The notes beneath the pieces are model-generated. The model searched no databases and had not been told where the DNA came from. It saw only the letters and a list, made by a program, of their open reading frames with translations. From Hippophae tibetana (taxonomy: Eukaryota > Streptophyta > Magnoliopsida > Rosales > Elaeagnaceae), in the NCBI GenBank assembly GCA_037013495.1, contig JAZDXN010000022.1, positions 124,001 through 188,000 of the forward strand: 64,000 nt of DNA. The letters are read 5' to 3'. The position numbers were made by a program, and so were the translations under genes. Shown here one piece after another: positions 11,626 to 25,008 of this stretch (position 1 is the stretch's first letter; the number at the start of each line of letters is the position of its first letter).

Positions 11626-12688
11626 CCGTTAATTAGTAAATAATTATTTTATTTAATCTAATATATATATTTATAGTTTTTACTTGTGTCATTTTATTAA
11701 ATTATTTCTTATAAAGGAAATTGTTTTATGTTTTTAGCATTTTTAATAACATTTAGTATAAACTAGTACGTATTAGTTTATTTATTTGAGATTATTATAT
11801 CATATTTCATTTTTTTCAAACAAAATAAGACATTTTGTTAGTTAAATTACACTAAACTAATTTATTTTAACCCGAATTAGTTGGGAAAACTAAGGATTTT
11901 GTGTTATATTAACTTATATATATATAAGTATTTTGGAGTGAGATAATTTATGAAATTTTATAATCCTTATTTATATTTGTAGAATTATTAGACTTCATAC
12001 TAATTATAAAGTCCATAAATCTAATAAATAGGATTAAATTTTGTTTTGCATAATTTAATTGTATATTGTACTATCACGTCTACGGTATAGGTAATCTCCT
12101 TCTATTTAAATTTTGATTTTTTAATTTCATCTAATATTAAGATACATGTGGTATGTATGATATTTCACCCTCCATTGGTAAATAATTATTTCATTTAATC
12201 TAATATATATATTTATAGCTTTTACTTATGTTTTAATTATTTTAATTATTTCATATAGGAAAAACTTTAGGTTTTATTTATTTGTTTTTAACATTTTTAA
12301 TAATATTTAGTACAAACTAGTACGCGTTAATTAATTTATAAGAGATTATTATATGATATTTAATTTTTATAAAACAAAATTAGACATTTGGTTAGTTAAA
12401 TTATATTAAATTAATTTATTTTGTCTCAAATTAGTTGGTAAAAATAATGATTTTAAAAGACGATAACTTATGAAATTTTGTAATTCTAATTTATGTTTGG
12501 AAAATTATTAGATGTTGTCATAATTATAAACTAATACGTGAAATATTTTTTCGATAATAAAAACTAAATATGCATAAATAATCATATAGTGTTGCTTGAT
12601 ATAGGTTTAAAAATTATTTTCATAATTTAAATAATTTAATTGCATATTTCACCATCATCTAATATTAAGATTTGTGAATGATATTTAA
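11626..12688 (+). repeat. Unit 12, class Q
   Basis: 1063 bp. The short AT run and cttataaaggaaattg show that it is Q although it follows S. I saw no difference from unit 9 in the stretches I compared. Confidence 0.9.
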
Positions 12689-13739
12689 CCGTTAATTAGT
12701 AAATAATTATTTTATTTAATCTAATATATATATTTATAGTTTTTACTTGTGTCATTTTATTAAATTATTTCTTATAAAGGAATATTTTTATGTTTTTAGC
12801 ATTTTTAATAACATTTAGTATAAACTAGTACATATTAGTTTATTTATTTGAGATTATTATATCATATTTCATTTTTATCAAACAAAATAAGACATTTGTT
12901 TTGTTAAATTACACTAAACTAATTTAATTTGACCCGAATTAGTTAGGAAAACTAATGATTTTGTGTTATATTAACTTATATATATATATATTTTGTAGTG
13001 AGATGATTTATGAAATTTTATAATCCTTATTTATATTTGTAGAATTATTAAACTTAATACTAATTATAAATTCAATAAATCTAATAAATAGGTTTAAATT
13101 TTATTTTGCATAATTTAATTGTATATTGTACCATCATGTCTACAATCTCTTTCTATTTAAATTTTGATTTTTTAATTTCATCTAATATTAAGATACATGT
13201 CGTATGTATGATATTTTACCCTAAATTGGTAAATAATTATTTCATTTAATCTAATATATATATTTATTGATTTTACTTATGTTTGAATATTTTTTAATTA
13301 TTTCATAAAGCAAAAACTTTAGGTTTTATTTATTTATTTTTGACATTTTTAACAATATTTAGTATAAACTAGTACGCGTTAATTAATTTATAAGAGATTA
13401 TTATATGATATTTCATTTTTATAAAACAAAATTAGACATTTGGTTAGTTAAATTATATTAAATTAATTTATTTTGTCTCAAATTAGTTGGTAAAAATAAT
13501 GATTTTAAAAGAAGATAACTTATGAAATTTTGATATTCTAATTTATGTTTGGAAAATTATTAGATGTTGTCCTAATTATAAATAATATGTGAAATATGTT
13601 TTCGATAATAAAAGCTAAATATGCATAAATAATCATACAGTGTTGCTTGATAAAGGTTTAAAAATTATTTTCATAATTTAAATAATTTAATCGCTTATTG
13701 CACCATCATCTAATATTAAGATTTATGAATAATATTTAA
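12689..13739 (+). repeat. Unit 13, class R
   Basis: 1051 bp. It matches unit 10 at every marker (gacatttgttttg, gagatgatt, accctaaattgg, cataaagc, cagtgttgcttgataaagg), offset 3156 bp. Confidence 0.9.
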
Positions 13740-14781
13740 CCGTTAATTAGTAAATAATTATTTTATTTAATCTAATATATATATTTATAGTTTTTACTTG
13801 TGTGATTTTTTTAATTTATTTCGTATAAAGGAAATGTTTTATGTGTTTAGCATTTTTAATAACATTTAGTATAAACTAGTACGTATTAGTTTATTTATTT
13901 GAGATTATTATATCATATTTCATTTTTATCAAACAAAATAAGAAGATTTGTTAGTTAAATTACACTAAACTAATTTATTTTAACCCGAATTAGTTGGGAA
14001 AACTAAGGAATTTGTGTTATATTAACTTATATATACAAGTATTTTGTAGTTAGATAATTTATGAAATTTTATAATCCTTATTTATATTTGTAGAATTATT
14101 AGACTTAATACTAATTATAAAGTCAATAAATCTAATAAATAGGTTTAAATTTTGTTTTGCATAATTTAATTGTATATTGTACCATCATGTCTACAATCTC
14201 CTTCTTTTTAAATTTTGATTTTTTAATTTCATCTAATATTAAGATACATGTGGTATGTATGATATTTCACCCACAATTGGTAAATACTTATTTCATTTAA
14301 TCTAATATATATATTTATAGCTTTTACTTATGTTTTAATTATTTCATACAGGAAAAACTTTAGGTTTTATTTATTTGTTTTTAACATTTTTAATAATATT
14401 TAGTACAAACTAGTACGTGTTAATTAATTTATAAGAGATTATTATATGATATTTCATTTTTATAAAACAAAATTAGACATTTGGTTAGTTAAATTATTTT
14501 AAATTAATTTATTTTGTCTCAAATTAGTTGGTAAAAATAATGATTTTAAAAGACGATAACTTATGAAATTTTTTAATTCTAATTTATGTTTGGAAAATTA
14601 TTAGATGTTGTCATAATTATAAACTAATACGTGAAATATTTTTTCGATAATAAAAACTAAATATCCATAAATAATCATATAGTGTTGCTTGATATAGGTT
14701 TAAAAATTATTTCCATAATTTAAATAATTTAATTTCATATTTCAACATCATTTAATATTAAGATTTGTGAATGATATTTAA
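13740..14781 (+). repeat. Unit 14, class S
   Basis: 1042 bp. It matches unit 11, including aaatatccataaat in B, and closes the duplicated QRS block. Confidence 0.9.
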
Positions 14782-15851
14782 CCGTTAATTAGTAAATAAT
14801 TATTTTATTTAATCTAATATATATATATATATATATATAGTTTTTACTTGTGTCATTTTATTAAATTATTTTGTATAAAGGAAATGTTTTATGTGTTTAG
14901 CATTTTTAATAACATTTAGTATAAACTAGTACGTATTAGTTTATTTATTTGAGATTATTATATCATATTTCATTTTTTTCAAACAAAATAAGACATTTTG
15001 TTAGTTAAATTACACTAAACTAATTTATTTGAACCCGAATTAGTTGGGAAAACTAAGGATTTTGTGTTATATTAACTTATATATATATAAGTATTTTGGA
15101 GTGAGATAATTTATGAAATTTTATAATCCTTATTTATATTTGTAGAATTATTAGACTTCATACTAATTATAAAGTCAATAAATCTAATAAATAGGATTAA
15201 ATTTTGTTTCGCATAATTTAATTGTATATTGTACCATCACGTCTACGGTATAGGTAATCTCCTTCTATTTAAATTTTGATTTTTTAATTTCATCTAATAT
15301 GAAGATACATGTGATATGTATGATATTTCACCCTCAATTGGTAAATAATTATTTCATTTAATATAATATATATATTTATAGCTTTTACTTATGTTTTAAT
15401 TATTTTAATTATTTCATACAGGAAAAACTTTAGGTTTTATTTATTTGTTTTTAACATTTTTAATAATATTTAGTACAAACTAGTACACGTTAATTAATTT
15501 ATAAGATATTATTATATGATATTTAATTTTTATAAAACAAAATTAGACATTTGGTTAGTTAAATTATATTAAATTAATTTATTTTGTCTCAAATTAGTTG
15601 GTAAAAATAATGATTTTAAAAGACGATAACTTATGAAATTTTTTAATTCTAATTTATGTTTGGAAAATTATTAGATGTTGTCATAATTATAAACTAATAC
15701 GTGAAATATTTTTTCGATAATAAAAACTAAATATGCATAAATAATCATATAGTGTTGCTTGATATAGGTTTAAAAATTATTTCCATAATTTAAATAATTT
15801 AATTTCATATTTCAACATCATTTAATATTAAGATTTGTGAATGATATTTAA
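14782..15851 (+). repeat. Unit 15, class P with S-type end
   Basis: 1070 bp. The A half and early B half are P (23-bp AT run, tttgaaccc, tttcgcataat, tacacgtt, aagatatt). From about 15,635 B changes to S sequence (ttttttaattct, ttatttccat, aacatcatttaat). This makes it a mosaic unit. Confidence 0.85.
14817..14839. repeat. (AT)n run, unit 15, 23 bp
   Basis: Class-P dinucleotide run. Confidence 0.88.
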
Positions 15852-16920
15852 CCGTTAATTAGTAAATAATTATTTTATTTAATCTAATATATATATATAT
15901 ATATATATAGTTTTTACTTGTGTCATTTTATTAAATTATTTTGTATAAAGGAAATGTTTTATGTGTTTAGCATTTTTAATAACATTTAGTATAAACTAGT
16001 ACGTATTAGTTTATTTATTTGAGATTATTATATCATATTTCATTTTTTTCAAACAAAATAAGACATTTTGTTAGTTAAATTACACTAAACTAATTTATTT
16101 TAACCCGAATTAGTTGGGAAAACTAAGGATTTTGTGTTATATTAACTTATATATATATAAGTATTTTGGAGTGAGATAATTTATGAAATTTTATAATCCT
16201 TATTTATATTTGTAGAATTATTAGACTTCATACTAATTATAAAGTCCATAAATCTAATAAATAGGATTAAATTTTGTTTTGCATAATTTAATTGTATATT
16301 GTACTATCACGTCTACGGTATAGGTAATCTCCTTCTATTTAAATTTTGATTTTTTAATTTCATCTAATATTAAGATACATGTGGTATGTATGATATTTCA
16401 CCCTCCATTGGTAAATAATTATTTCATTTAATCTAATATATATATTTATAGCTTTTACTTATGTTTTAATTATTTTAATTATTTCATATAGGAAAAACTT
16501 TAGGTTTTATTTATTTGTTTTTAACATTTTTAATAATATTTAGTACAAACTAGTACGCGTTAATTAATTTATAAGAGATTATTATATGATATTTCATTTT
16601 TATAAAACAAAATTAGACATTTGGTTAGTTAAATTATATTAAATTAATTTATTTTGTCTCAAATTAGTTGGTAAAAATAATGATTTTAAAAGAAGATAAC
16701 TTATGAAATTTTGATATTCTAATTTATGTTTGGAAAATTATTAGATGTTGTCCTAATTATAAATAATATGTGAAATATGTTTTCGATAATAAAAGCTAAA
16801 TATGCATAAATAATCATACAGTGTTGCTTGATAAAGGTTTAAAAATTATTTTCATAATTTAAATAATTTAATCGCTTATTGCACCATCATCTAATATTAA
16901 GATTTATGAATAATATTTAA
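15852..16920 (+). repeat. Unit 16, P/Q/R mosaic
   Basis: 1069 bp. It starts as P (23-bp AT run, ttttgtataaagg), becomes Q by mid A (gtccataaatc, caccctccattgg, catatagg), then becomes R in B. The Q-to-R switch lies between about 16,550 (tacaaactag, Q) and 16,591 (tatttcattt, R). The tail is R (gatattct, aatcgcttattgc). Confidence 0.85.
15887..15909. repeat. (AT)n run, unit 16, 23 bp
   Basis: Class-P dinucleotide run, same length as in unit 15. Confidence 0.88.
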
Positions 16921-17970
16921 CCGTTAATTAGTAAATAATTATTTTATTTAATCTAATATATATATTTATAGTTTTTACTTGTGTGATTTTTTAATTTATT
17001 TCGTATAAAGGAAATGTTTTATGTGTTTAGCATTTTTAATAACATTTAGTATAAACTAGTACGTATTAGTTTATTTATTTGAGATTATTATATCATATTT
17101 CATTTTTATCAAACAAAATAAGAAGATTTGTTAGTTAAATTACACTAAACTAATTTATTTTAACCCGAATTAGTTGGGAAAACTAAGGAATTTGTGTTAT
17201 ATTAACTTATATATACAAGTATTTTGTAGTTAGATAATTTATGAAATTTTATAATCCTTATTTATATTTGTAGAATTATTAGACTTAATACTAATTATAA
17301 AGTCAATAAATCTAATAAATAGGTTTAAATTTTGTTTTGCATAATTTAATTGTATATTGTACCATCATGTCTACAATCTCCTTCTTTTTAAATTTTGATT
17401 TTTTAATTTCATCTAATATTAAGATACATGTGGTATGTATGATATTTCACCCACAATTGGTAAATACTTATTTCATTTAATCTAATATATATATTTATAG
17501 CTTTTACTTATGTTTTAATTATTTTACTTATTTCATATAGGAAAAACTTTAGGTTTTATTTATTTGTTTTTAACATTTTTAATAATATTTAGTACAAACT
17601 AGTACGCGTTAATTAATTTATAAGAGATTATTATATGATATTTCATTTTTATAAAACAAAATTAGACATTTGGTTAGTTAAATTATTTTAAATTAATTTA
17701 TTTTGTCTCAATTTAGTTGGTAAAAATAATGATTTTAAAAGAAGATAACTTATGAAATTTTGTAATTCTAATTTATGTTTGGAAAATAATTAGATGTTGT
17801 CCTAATTATAAACTAATATGTGAAATATTTTTTCGATAATAAAAACTAAATATGCATAAATAATCATATAGTGTTGCTTGATATAGGTTTAAAAATTATT
17901 TCCATAATTTAAATAATTTAATTTCATATTTCAACATCATTTAATATTAAGATTTGTGAATGATATTTAA
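16921..17970 (+). repeat. Unit 17, class S variant
   Basis: 1050 bp. The A half is S, with one T fewer in the gtgatttttt run. B has the regional marker ttttacttatttcatatagg, with tacgcgtt, tctcaatttagttgg, gaaaataattag and aatatgtgaaat, then an S tail. The combination is nearly repeated in unit 19. Confidence 0.85.
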
Positions 17971-19037
17971 CCGTTAATTAGTAAATAATTATTTTATTTA
18001 ATCTAATATATATATATATATATATAGTTTTTACTTGTGTCATTTTATTAAATTATTTTGTATAAAGGAAATGTTTTATGTGTTTAGCATTTTTAATAAC
18101 ATTTAGTATAAACTAGTACGTATTAGTTTATTTATTTGAGATTATTATATCATATTTCATTTTTTTCAAACAAAATAAGACATTTTGTTAGTTAAATTAC
18201 ACTAAACTAATTTATTTTAACCCGAATTAGTTGGGAAAACTAAGGATTTTGTGTTATATTAACTTATATATATATAAGTATTTTGGAGTGAGATAATTTA
18301 TGAAATTTTATAATCCTTATTTATATTTGTAGAATTATTAGACTTCATACTAATTATAAAGTCCATAAATCTAATAAATAGGATTAAATTTTGTTTTGCA
18401 TAATTTAATTGTATATTGTACTATCACGTCTACGGTATAGGTAATCTCCTTCTATTTAAATTTTGATTTTTTAATTTCATCTAATATTAAGATACATGTG
18501 GTATGTATGATATTTCACCCTCCATTGGTAAATAATTATTTCATTTAATCTAATATATATATTTATAGCTTTTACTTATGTTTTAATTATTTTACTTATT
18601 TCATATAGGAAAAACTTTAGGTTTTATTTATTTGTTTTTAACATTTTTAATAATATTTAGTACAAACTAGTACGCGTTAATTAATTTATAAGAGATTATT
18701 ATATTATATTTAATTTTTATAAAACAAAATTAGACATTTGGTTAGTTAAATTATATTAAATTAATTTATTTTGTCTCAAATTAGTTGGTAAAAATAATGA
18801 TTTTAAAAGACGATAACTTATGAAATTTTGATATTCTAATTTATGTTTGGAAAATTATTAGATGTTGTCCTAATTATAAATAATATGTGAAATATGTTTT
18901 CGATAATAAAAGCTAAATATGCATAAATAATCATACAGTGTTGCTTGATAAAGGTTTAAAAATTATTTTCATAATTTAAATAATTTAATCGCTTATTGCA
19001 CCATCATCTAATATTAAGATTTATGAATAATATTTAA
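17971..19037 (+). repeat. Unit 18, P/Q/R mosaic
   Basis: 1067 bp. It begins with P (21-bp AT run), then Q. B keeps the Q markers atttaattttt and agacgataac to about 18,815 and switches to R at gatattct near 18,830. That is about 250 bp later within the unit than the switch in unit 16. It also has ttacttatttcatatagg and tattatatttaat. Confidence 0.85.
18006..18026. repeat. (AT)n run, unit 18, 21 bp
   Basis: Class-P dinucleotide run. Confidence 0.88.
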
Positions 19038-20088
19038 CCGTTAATTAGTAAATAATTATTTTATTTAATCTAATATATATATTTATAGTTTTTACTTGTG
19101 TGATTTTTTTAATTTATTTCGTATAAAGGAAATGTTTTATGTGTTTAGCATTTTTAATAACATTTAGTATAAACTAGTACGTATTAGTTTATTTATTTGA
19201 GATTATTATATCATATTTCATTTTTATCAAACAAAATAAGAAGATTTGTTAGTTAAATTACACTAAACTAATTTATTTTAACCCGAATTAGTTGGGAAAA
19301 CTAAGGAATTTGTGTTATATTAACTTATATATACAAGTATTTTGTAGTTAGATAATTTATGAAATTTTATAATCCTTATTTATATTTGTAGAATTATTAG
19401 ACTTAATACTAATTATAAAGTCAATAAATCTAATAAATAGGTTTAAATTTTGTTTTGCATAATTTAATTGTATATTGTACCATCATGTCTACAATCTCCT
19501 TCTTTTTAAATTTTGATTTTTTAATTTCATCTAATATTAAGATACATGTGGTATGTATGATATTTCACCCACAATTGGTAAATACTTATTTCATTTAATC
19601 TAATATATATATTTATAGCTTTTACTTATGTTTTAATTATTTTACTTATTTCATATAGGAAAAACTTTAGGTTTTATTTATTTGTTTTTAACATTTTTAA
19701 TAATATTTAGTACAAACTAGTACGCGTTAATTAATTTATAAGAGATTATTATATGATATTTCATTTTTATAAAACAAAATTAGACATTTGGTTAGTTAAA
19801 TTATTTTAAATTAATTTATTTTGTCTCAATTTAGTTGGTAAAAATAATGATTTTAAAAGAAGATAACTTATGAAATTTTGTAATTCTAATTTATGTTTGG
19901 AAAATAATTAGATGTTGTCCTAATTATAAACTAATATGTGAAATATTTTTTCGATAATAAAAACTAAATATGCATAAATAATCATATAGTGTTGCTTGAT
20001 ATAGGTTTAAAAATTATTTCCATAATTTAAATAATTTAATTTCATATTTCAACATCATTTAATATTAAGATTTGTGAATGATATTTAA
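19038..20088 (+). repeat. Unit 19, class S variant
   Basis: 1051 bp. It closely matches unit 17, with ttacttatttcatatagg, tctcaatttag and gaaaataattag, but has one more T in the opening T run. With unit 18 it forms a 2118-bp repeat of units 16-17. Confidence 0.85.
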
Positions 20089-21157
20089 CCGTTAATTAGT
20101 AAATAATTATTTTATTTAATCTATATATATATATATATATATATAGTTTTTACTTGTGTCATTTTATTAAATTATTTTGTATAAAGGAAATGTTTTATGT
20201 GTTTAGCATTTTTAATAACATTTAGTATAAACTAGTACGTATTAGTTTATTTATTTGAGATTATTATATCATATTTCATTTTTTTCAAACAAAATAAGAC
20301 ATTTTGTTAGTTAAATTACACTAAACTAATTTATTTTAACCCGAATTAGTTGGGAAAACTAAGGATTTTGTGTTATATTAACTTATATATATATAAGTAT
20401 TTTGGAGTGAGATAATTTATGAAATTTTATAATCCTTATTTATATTTGTAGAATTATTAGACTTCATACTAATTATAAAGTCCATAAATCTAATAAATAG
20501 GATTAAATTTTGTTTTGCATAATTTAATTGTATATTGTACTATCACGTCTACGGTATAGGTAATCTCCTTCTATTTAAATTTTGATTTTTTAATTTCATC
20601 TAATATTAAGATACATGTGGTATGTATGATATTTCACCCTCCATTGGTAAATAATTATTTCATTTAATCTAATATATATATTTATAGCTTTTACTTATGT
20701 TTTAATTATTTTACTTATTTCATATAGGAAAAACTTTAGGTTTTATTTATTTGTTTTTAACATTTTTAATAATATTTAGTACAAACTAGTACGCGTTAAT
20801 TAATTTATAAGAGATTATTATATTATATTTAATTTTTATAAAACAAAATTAGACATTTGGTTAGTTAAATTATATTAAATTAATTTATTTTGTCTCAAAT
20901 TAGTTGGTAAAAATAATGATTTTAAAAGACGATAACTTATGAAATTTTGTAATTCTAATTTATGTTTGGAAAATTATTAGATGTTGTCATAATTATAAAC
21001 TAATACGTGAAATATTTTTTCGATAATAAAAACTAAATATGCATAAATAATCATATAGTGTTGCTTGATATAGGTTTAAAAATTATTTTCATAATTTAAA
21101 TAATTTAATTGCATATTTCACCATCATCTAATATTAAGATTTGTGAATGATATTTAA
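20089..21157 (+). repeat. Unit 20, P/Q mosaic
   Basis: 1069 bp. It has a P start with a variant run (tctatatat without the usual aa), a Q middle (gtccataaatc, caccctcca) and a Q tail with no switch to R. It shares ttacttatttcatatagg and tattatatttaat with unit 18, so it looks like unit 18 before the R exchange. Confidence 0.85.
20122..20145. repeat. (TA)n run, unit 20, 24 bp
   Basis: A variant: the usual ctaatat start is ctatat, so the run begins directly after the C. Confidence 0.88.
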
Positions 21158-22210
21158 CCGTTAATTAGTAAATAATTATTTTATTTAATCTAATATATAT
21201 ATTTATAGTTTTTACTTGTGTCATTTTATTAAATTATTTCTTATAAAGGAATATTTTTATGTTTTTAGCATTTTTAATAACATTTAGTATAAACTAGTAC
21301 ATATTAGTTTATTTATTTGAGATTATTATATCATATTTCATTTTTATCAAACAAAATAAGACATTTGTTTTGTTAAATTACACTAAACTAATTTAATTTG
21401 ACCCGAATTAGTTAGGAAAACTAATGATTTTGTGTTATATTAACTTATATATATATATATATTTTGTAGTGAGATAATTTATGAAATTTTATAATCCTTA
21501 TTTATATTTGTAGAATTATTAAACTTAATACTAATTATAAATTCAATAAATCTAATAAATAGGTTTAAATTTTATTTTGCATAATTTAATTGTATATTGT
21601 ACCATCATGTCTACAATCTCTTTCTATTTAAATTTTGATTTTTTAATTTCATCTAATATTAAGATACATGTCGTATGTATGATATTTTACCCTAAATTGG
21701 TAAATAATTATTTCATTTAATCTAATATATATATTTATTGATTTTACTTATGTTTGAATATTTTTTAATTATTTCATAAAGCAAAAACTTTAGGTTTTAT
21801 TTATTTATTTTTGACATTTTTAACAATATTTAGTATAAACTAGTACGCGTTAATTAATTTATAAGAGATTATTATATGATATTTCATTTTTATAAAACAA
21901 AATTAGACATTTGGTTAGTTAAATTATATTAAATTAATTTATTTTGTCTCAAATTAGTTGGTAAAAATAATGATTTTAAAAGAAGATAACTTATGAAATT
22001 TTGATATTCTAATTTATGTTTGGAAAATTATTAGATGTTGTCCTAATTATAAATAATATGTGAAATATGTTTTCGATAATAAAAGCTAAATATGCATAAA
22101 TAATCATACACTGTTGCTTGATAAAGGTTTAAAAATTATTTTCATAATTTAAATAATTTAATCGCTTATTGCACCATCATCTAATATTAAGATTTATGAA
22201 TAATATTTAA
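21158..22210 (+). repeat. Unit 21, class R
   Basis: 1053 bp. R with an AT run 2 bp longer in mid A, gagataatt (the earlier R units have gagatgatt) and cacactgttgc, where other R units have cacagtgttgc-like sequence. Confidence 0.9.
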
Positions 22211-23261
22211 CCGTTAATTAGTAAATAATTATTTTATTTAATCTAATATATATATTTATAGTTTTTACTTGTGTGATTTTTTTAATTTATTTCGTATAAA
22301 GGAAATGTTTTATGTGTTTAGCATTTTTAATAACATTTAGTATAAACTAGTACGTATTAGTTTATTTATTTGAGATTATTATATCATATTTCATTTTTAT
22401 CAAACAAAATAAGAAGATTTGTTAGTTAAATTACACTAAACTAATTTATTTTAACCCGAATTTGTTGGGAAAACTAAGGATTTTGTGTTATATTAACTTA
22501 TATATATAAGTATTTTGTAGTTAGATAATTTATGAAATTTTATAATCCTTATTTATATTTGTAGAATTATTAGACTTAATACTAATTATAAAGTCAATAA
22601 ATCTAATAAATAGGTTTAAATTTTGTTTTGCATAATTTAATTGTATATTGTACCATCATGTCTACAATCTCCTTCTTTTTAAATTTTGATTTTTTAATTT
22701 CATCTAATATTAAGATACATGTGGTATGTATGATATTTCACCCTCCATTGGTAAATAATTATTTCATTTAATCTAATATATATATTTATAGCTTTTACTT
22801 ATGTTTTAATTATTTTAATTATTTCATATAGGAAAAACTTTAGGTTTTATTTATTTGTTTTTAACATTTTTAATAATATTTAGTACAAACTAGTACGCGT
22901 TAATTAATTTATAAGAGATTATTATATGATATTTAATTTTTATAAAACAAACTTAGACATTTGGTTAGTTAAATTATATTAAATTAATTTATTTTGTCTC
23001 AAATTAGTTGGTAAAAATAATGATTTTAAAAGACGATAACTTATGAAATTTTGTAATTCTAATTTATGTTTGGAAAATTATTAGATGTTGTCCTAATTAT
23101 ATACTAATACATGAAATATTTTTTCGATAATAAAAACTAAATATGCATAAATAATCATAAAGTGTTGCTTGATATAGGTTTAAAAATTATTTTCATAATT
23201 TAAATAATTTAATTGCATATTTCACCATCATCTAATATTAAGATTTGTGAATGATATTTCA
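22211..23261 (+). repeat. Unit 22, S/Q/O mosaic
   Basis: 1051 bp. The A half is S with the private marker cccgaatttgttggg and tatatataag. It joins Q at caccctccattgg and runs as Q (catatagg, atttaattttt, agacgataac). From tcctaattatatacta (about 23,090) it is O. The A-half markers reappear only in unit 51 at 52,542. Confidence 0.85.
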
Positions 23262-24317
23262 CCGTTAATTAGTAAATAATTATTTTATTTAATCTTATAT
23301 ATATATTTATAGTTTTTACTTGTGTGATTTTATTAAATTATTTCGTATAAAGGAAATATTTTTATGTGTTTAGCATTTTTAATAACATTTAGTATAAACT
23401 AGTACATATTAGTTTATTTATTTGAGATTATTATATCATATTTCATTTTTATCAAACAAAATAAGACATTTTGTTAGTTAAATTACACTAAACTAATTTA
23501 TTTTGTCCCGAATTATTTGGGAAAAATAATGATTTTGTGTTATATTAACTTATATATATATAAGTATTTTGTAGTGAGATAATTTATGAAATTTTATAAT
23601 TCTTATTTATATTTGTAGAATTATTACACTTAAAACTAATTATAAAGTCAATAAATCTAATAAATGGGTTTAAAATTTGTTTTGCATAATTTAATTTTAT
23701 ATATTGTACCATCATGTGTACAATCTACTTCTATTTAAATTTTGATTTTTTTAATTTCATCTAATATTAAGATACATGTGGTATGTACGATATTTCACCC
23801 TCAATTGGTAAATAATTATTTCATTTATTCTAATATATATATTTATAGCTTTTACTTATGTTTTAATTATTTTAATTATTTCATAGAGGAAAAACTTTAG
23901 GTTTTATTTAATTGTTTTTATTATTTTAATAATATTTAGTACAAACTAGTACGCGTTAATTAATTTATAAGAGCTTATTATATGATATTTCATTTTTATA
24001 AAACAAAATTAGACATTTGGTTAGTTAAATTATATTAAATTAATTTATTTTGTCTCAAATTAGTTGTTGAAAATAATGATTTTAAAAGAAGATAACTTAT
24101 GAAATTTTGTAATTCTAATTTATGTTTGGAAAATTATTAGATGTTGTCATAATTATAAACTAATACGTGAAATAGTTTTTCGATAATAAAAATTAAATAT
24201 GCATAAATAATCATACAGTGTTGCTTGATATAGGTTTAAAAATTATTTTCATAATTTAAATAATTTAATTGCATTTTTCACCATTATCTAATATTAAGAT
24301 TTGTGATTGATATGTAA
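23262..24317 (+). repeat. Unit 23, class O
   Basis: 1056 bp. It resembles unit 2 in A (tcccgaattatttggg, ttattacacttaaaac) but has tagtacatattag. B has the private features gtatgtacgatatt, catttattctaat, catagagg and ttgttgaaaataatg. Confidence 0.88.
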
Positions 24318-24352
24318 CCGTTAATTAGTAAATAATTATTTTATTTAATCTA

Positions 24353-24374
24353 ATATATATATATATATATATAT
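24353..24374. repeat. (AT)n run, unit 24, 22 bp
   Basis: An expanded run in an O unit that keeps the ttatag downstream. Its expansion looks independent of class P, where ttatag is absent. Confidence 0.85.
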
Positions 24375-24505
24375 TTATAGTTTTTACTTGTGTCATTTTA
24401 TTAAATTATTTCGTATAATGGAAAATTTTTATGTGTTTAGGATTTTTAAGAACATTTAGTATAAACTAGTATGTATTAGTTTATTTATTTGATATTATTA
24501 TATTA

Positions 24506-24515
24506 TATTTCATTT
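24506..24515. other. Deletion junction with 10-bp microhomology
   Basis: The word tatttcattt stands where A sequence (upstream, gatattattat) meets early B sequence (downstream, aatctaatat). In intact units it occurs once in A before ttatcaaac and once at the start of B before aatctaat, about 375 bp apart. One copy and everything between are missing here. Confidence 0.88.
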
Positions 24516-25008
24516 AATCTAATATATATATTTATAGATTTTACTTATGTTTGAATTTTTTTTAATTATTTCATACAGGAAAAACTTTAGGTTTTATTTA
24601 TTAATTTTTAACATTTTTAATAATATTTAGAATAAACTAGTACGCGTTAATTAATTTATAAGAGATTGTTATATGATATTTCATTTTTATAAAACAAAAT
24701 TAGACATTTGGTTAGTTAAATTATGTTAAATTAATTTATTTTGTCTCAAATTAGTTGGTAAAAATAATGATTTTAAAAGAAGACAACTTATGAAATTTTG
24801 TAATTCTAATTTATGTTTGGAAAATTATTAGATGTTGTCCTAATTATAAAGTAATACGTGAAATAGTTTTTCGATAATAAAAGCAAAATATGCATAAATA
24901 ATCATACAATGTAGCTTGATATAGGTTTAAAATTTATTTTCATAATTTAAATAATTTAATCGCATATTGAACCATCATCTAATATTAAGATTTATTAATG
25001 ATATTTCA

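Larger units (their letters stand above)
11626..14781 (+). repeat. Q-R-S block, duplicate of 8470-11625
   Basis: 3156 bp, exactly the length of 8470-11625, with every class marker I compared in the same place. It lacks a P unit. An unequal exchange between arrays offset by three units would give this arrangement. Confidence 0.9.
15852..20088 (+). repeat. Two-unit repeat (mosaic + S), two copies
   Basis: Units 16-17 (15852-17970, 2119 bp) and 18-19 (17971-20088, 2118 bp) are tandem copies of a dimer. The marker ttttacttatttcatatagg, not seen elsewhere in the window, is in B of units 17, 18, 19 and 20 but not 16. The dimer therefore was copied while exchange with other classes continued. Confidence 0.82.
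24318..25008 (+). repeat. Unit 24, class O with internal deletion
   Basis: Only 691 bp. The A half runs normally to about 24,505, then passes straight into the start of B. About 375 bp of A and the first bases of B are missing. The junction is the 10-bp word tatttcattt (24,506-24,515), present at both parent sites. The unit also carries a 22-bp AT run, tagtatgtattag and several private substitutions, so it looks older than its neighbours. Confidence 0.9.

Noticed and set aside
8470-14781. Treating the QRS duplication as certainly an assembly error
   Set aside because: Equal length and high identity are also what recent unequal exchange produces. Without reads I cannot decide, so it is reported as a finding with that caveat.
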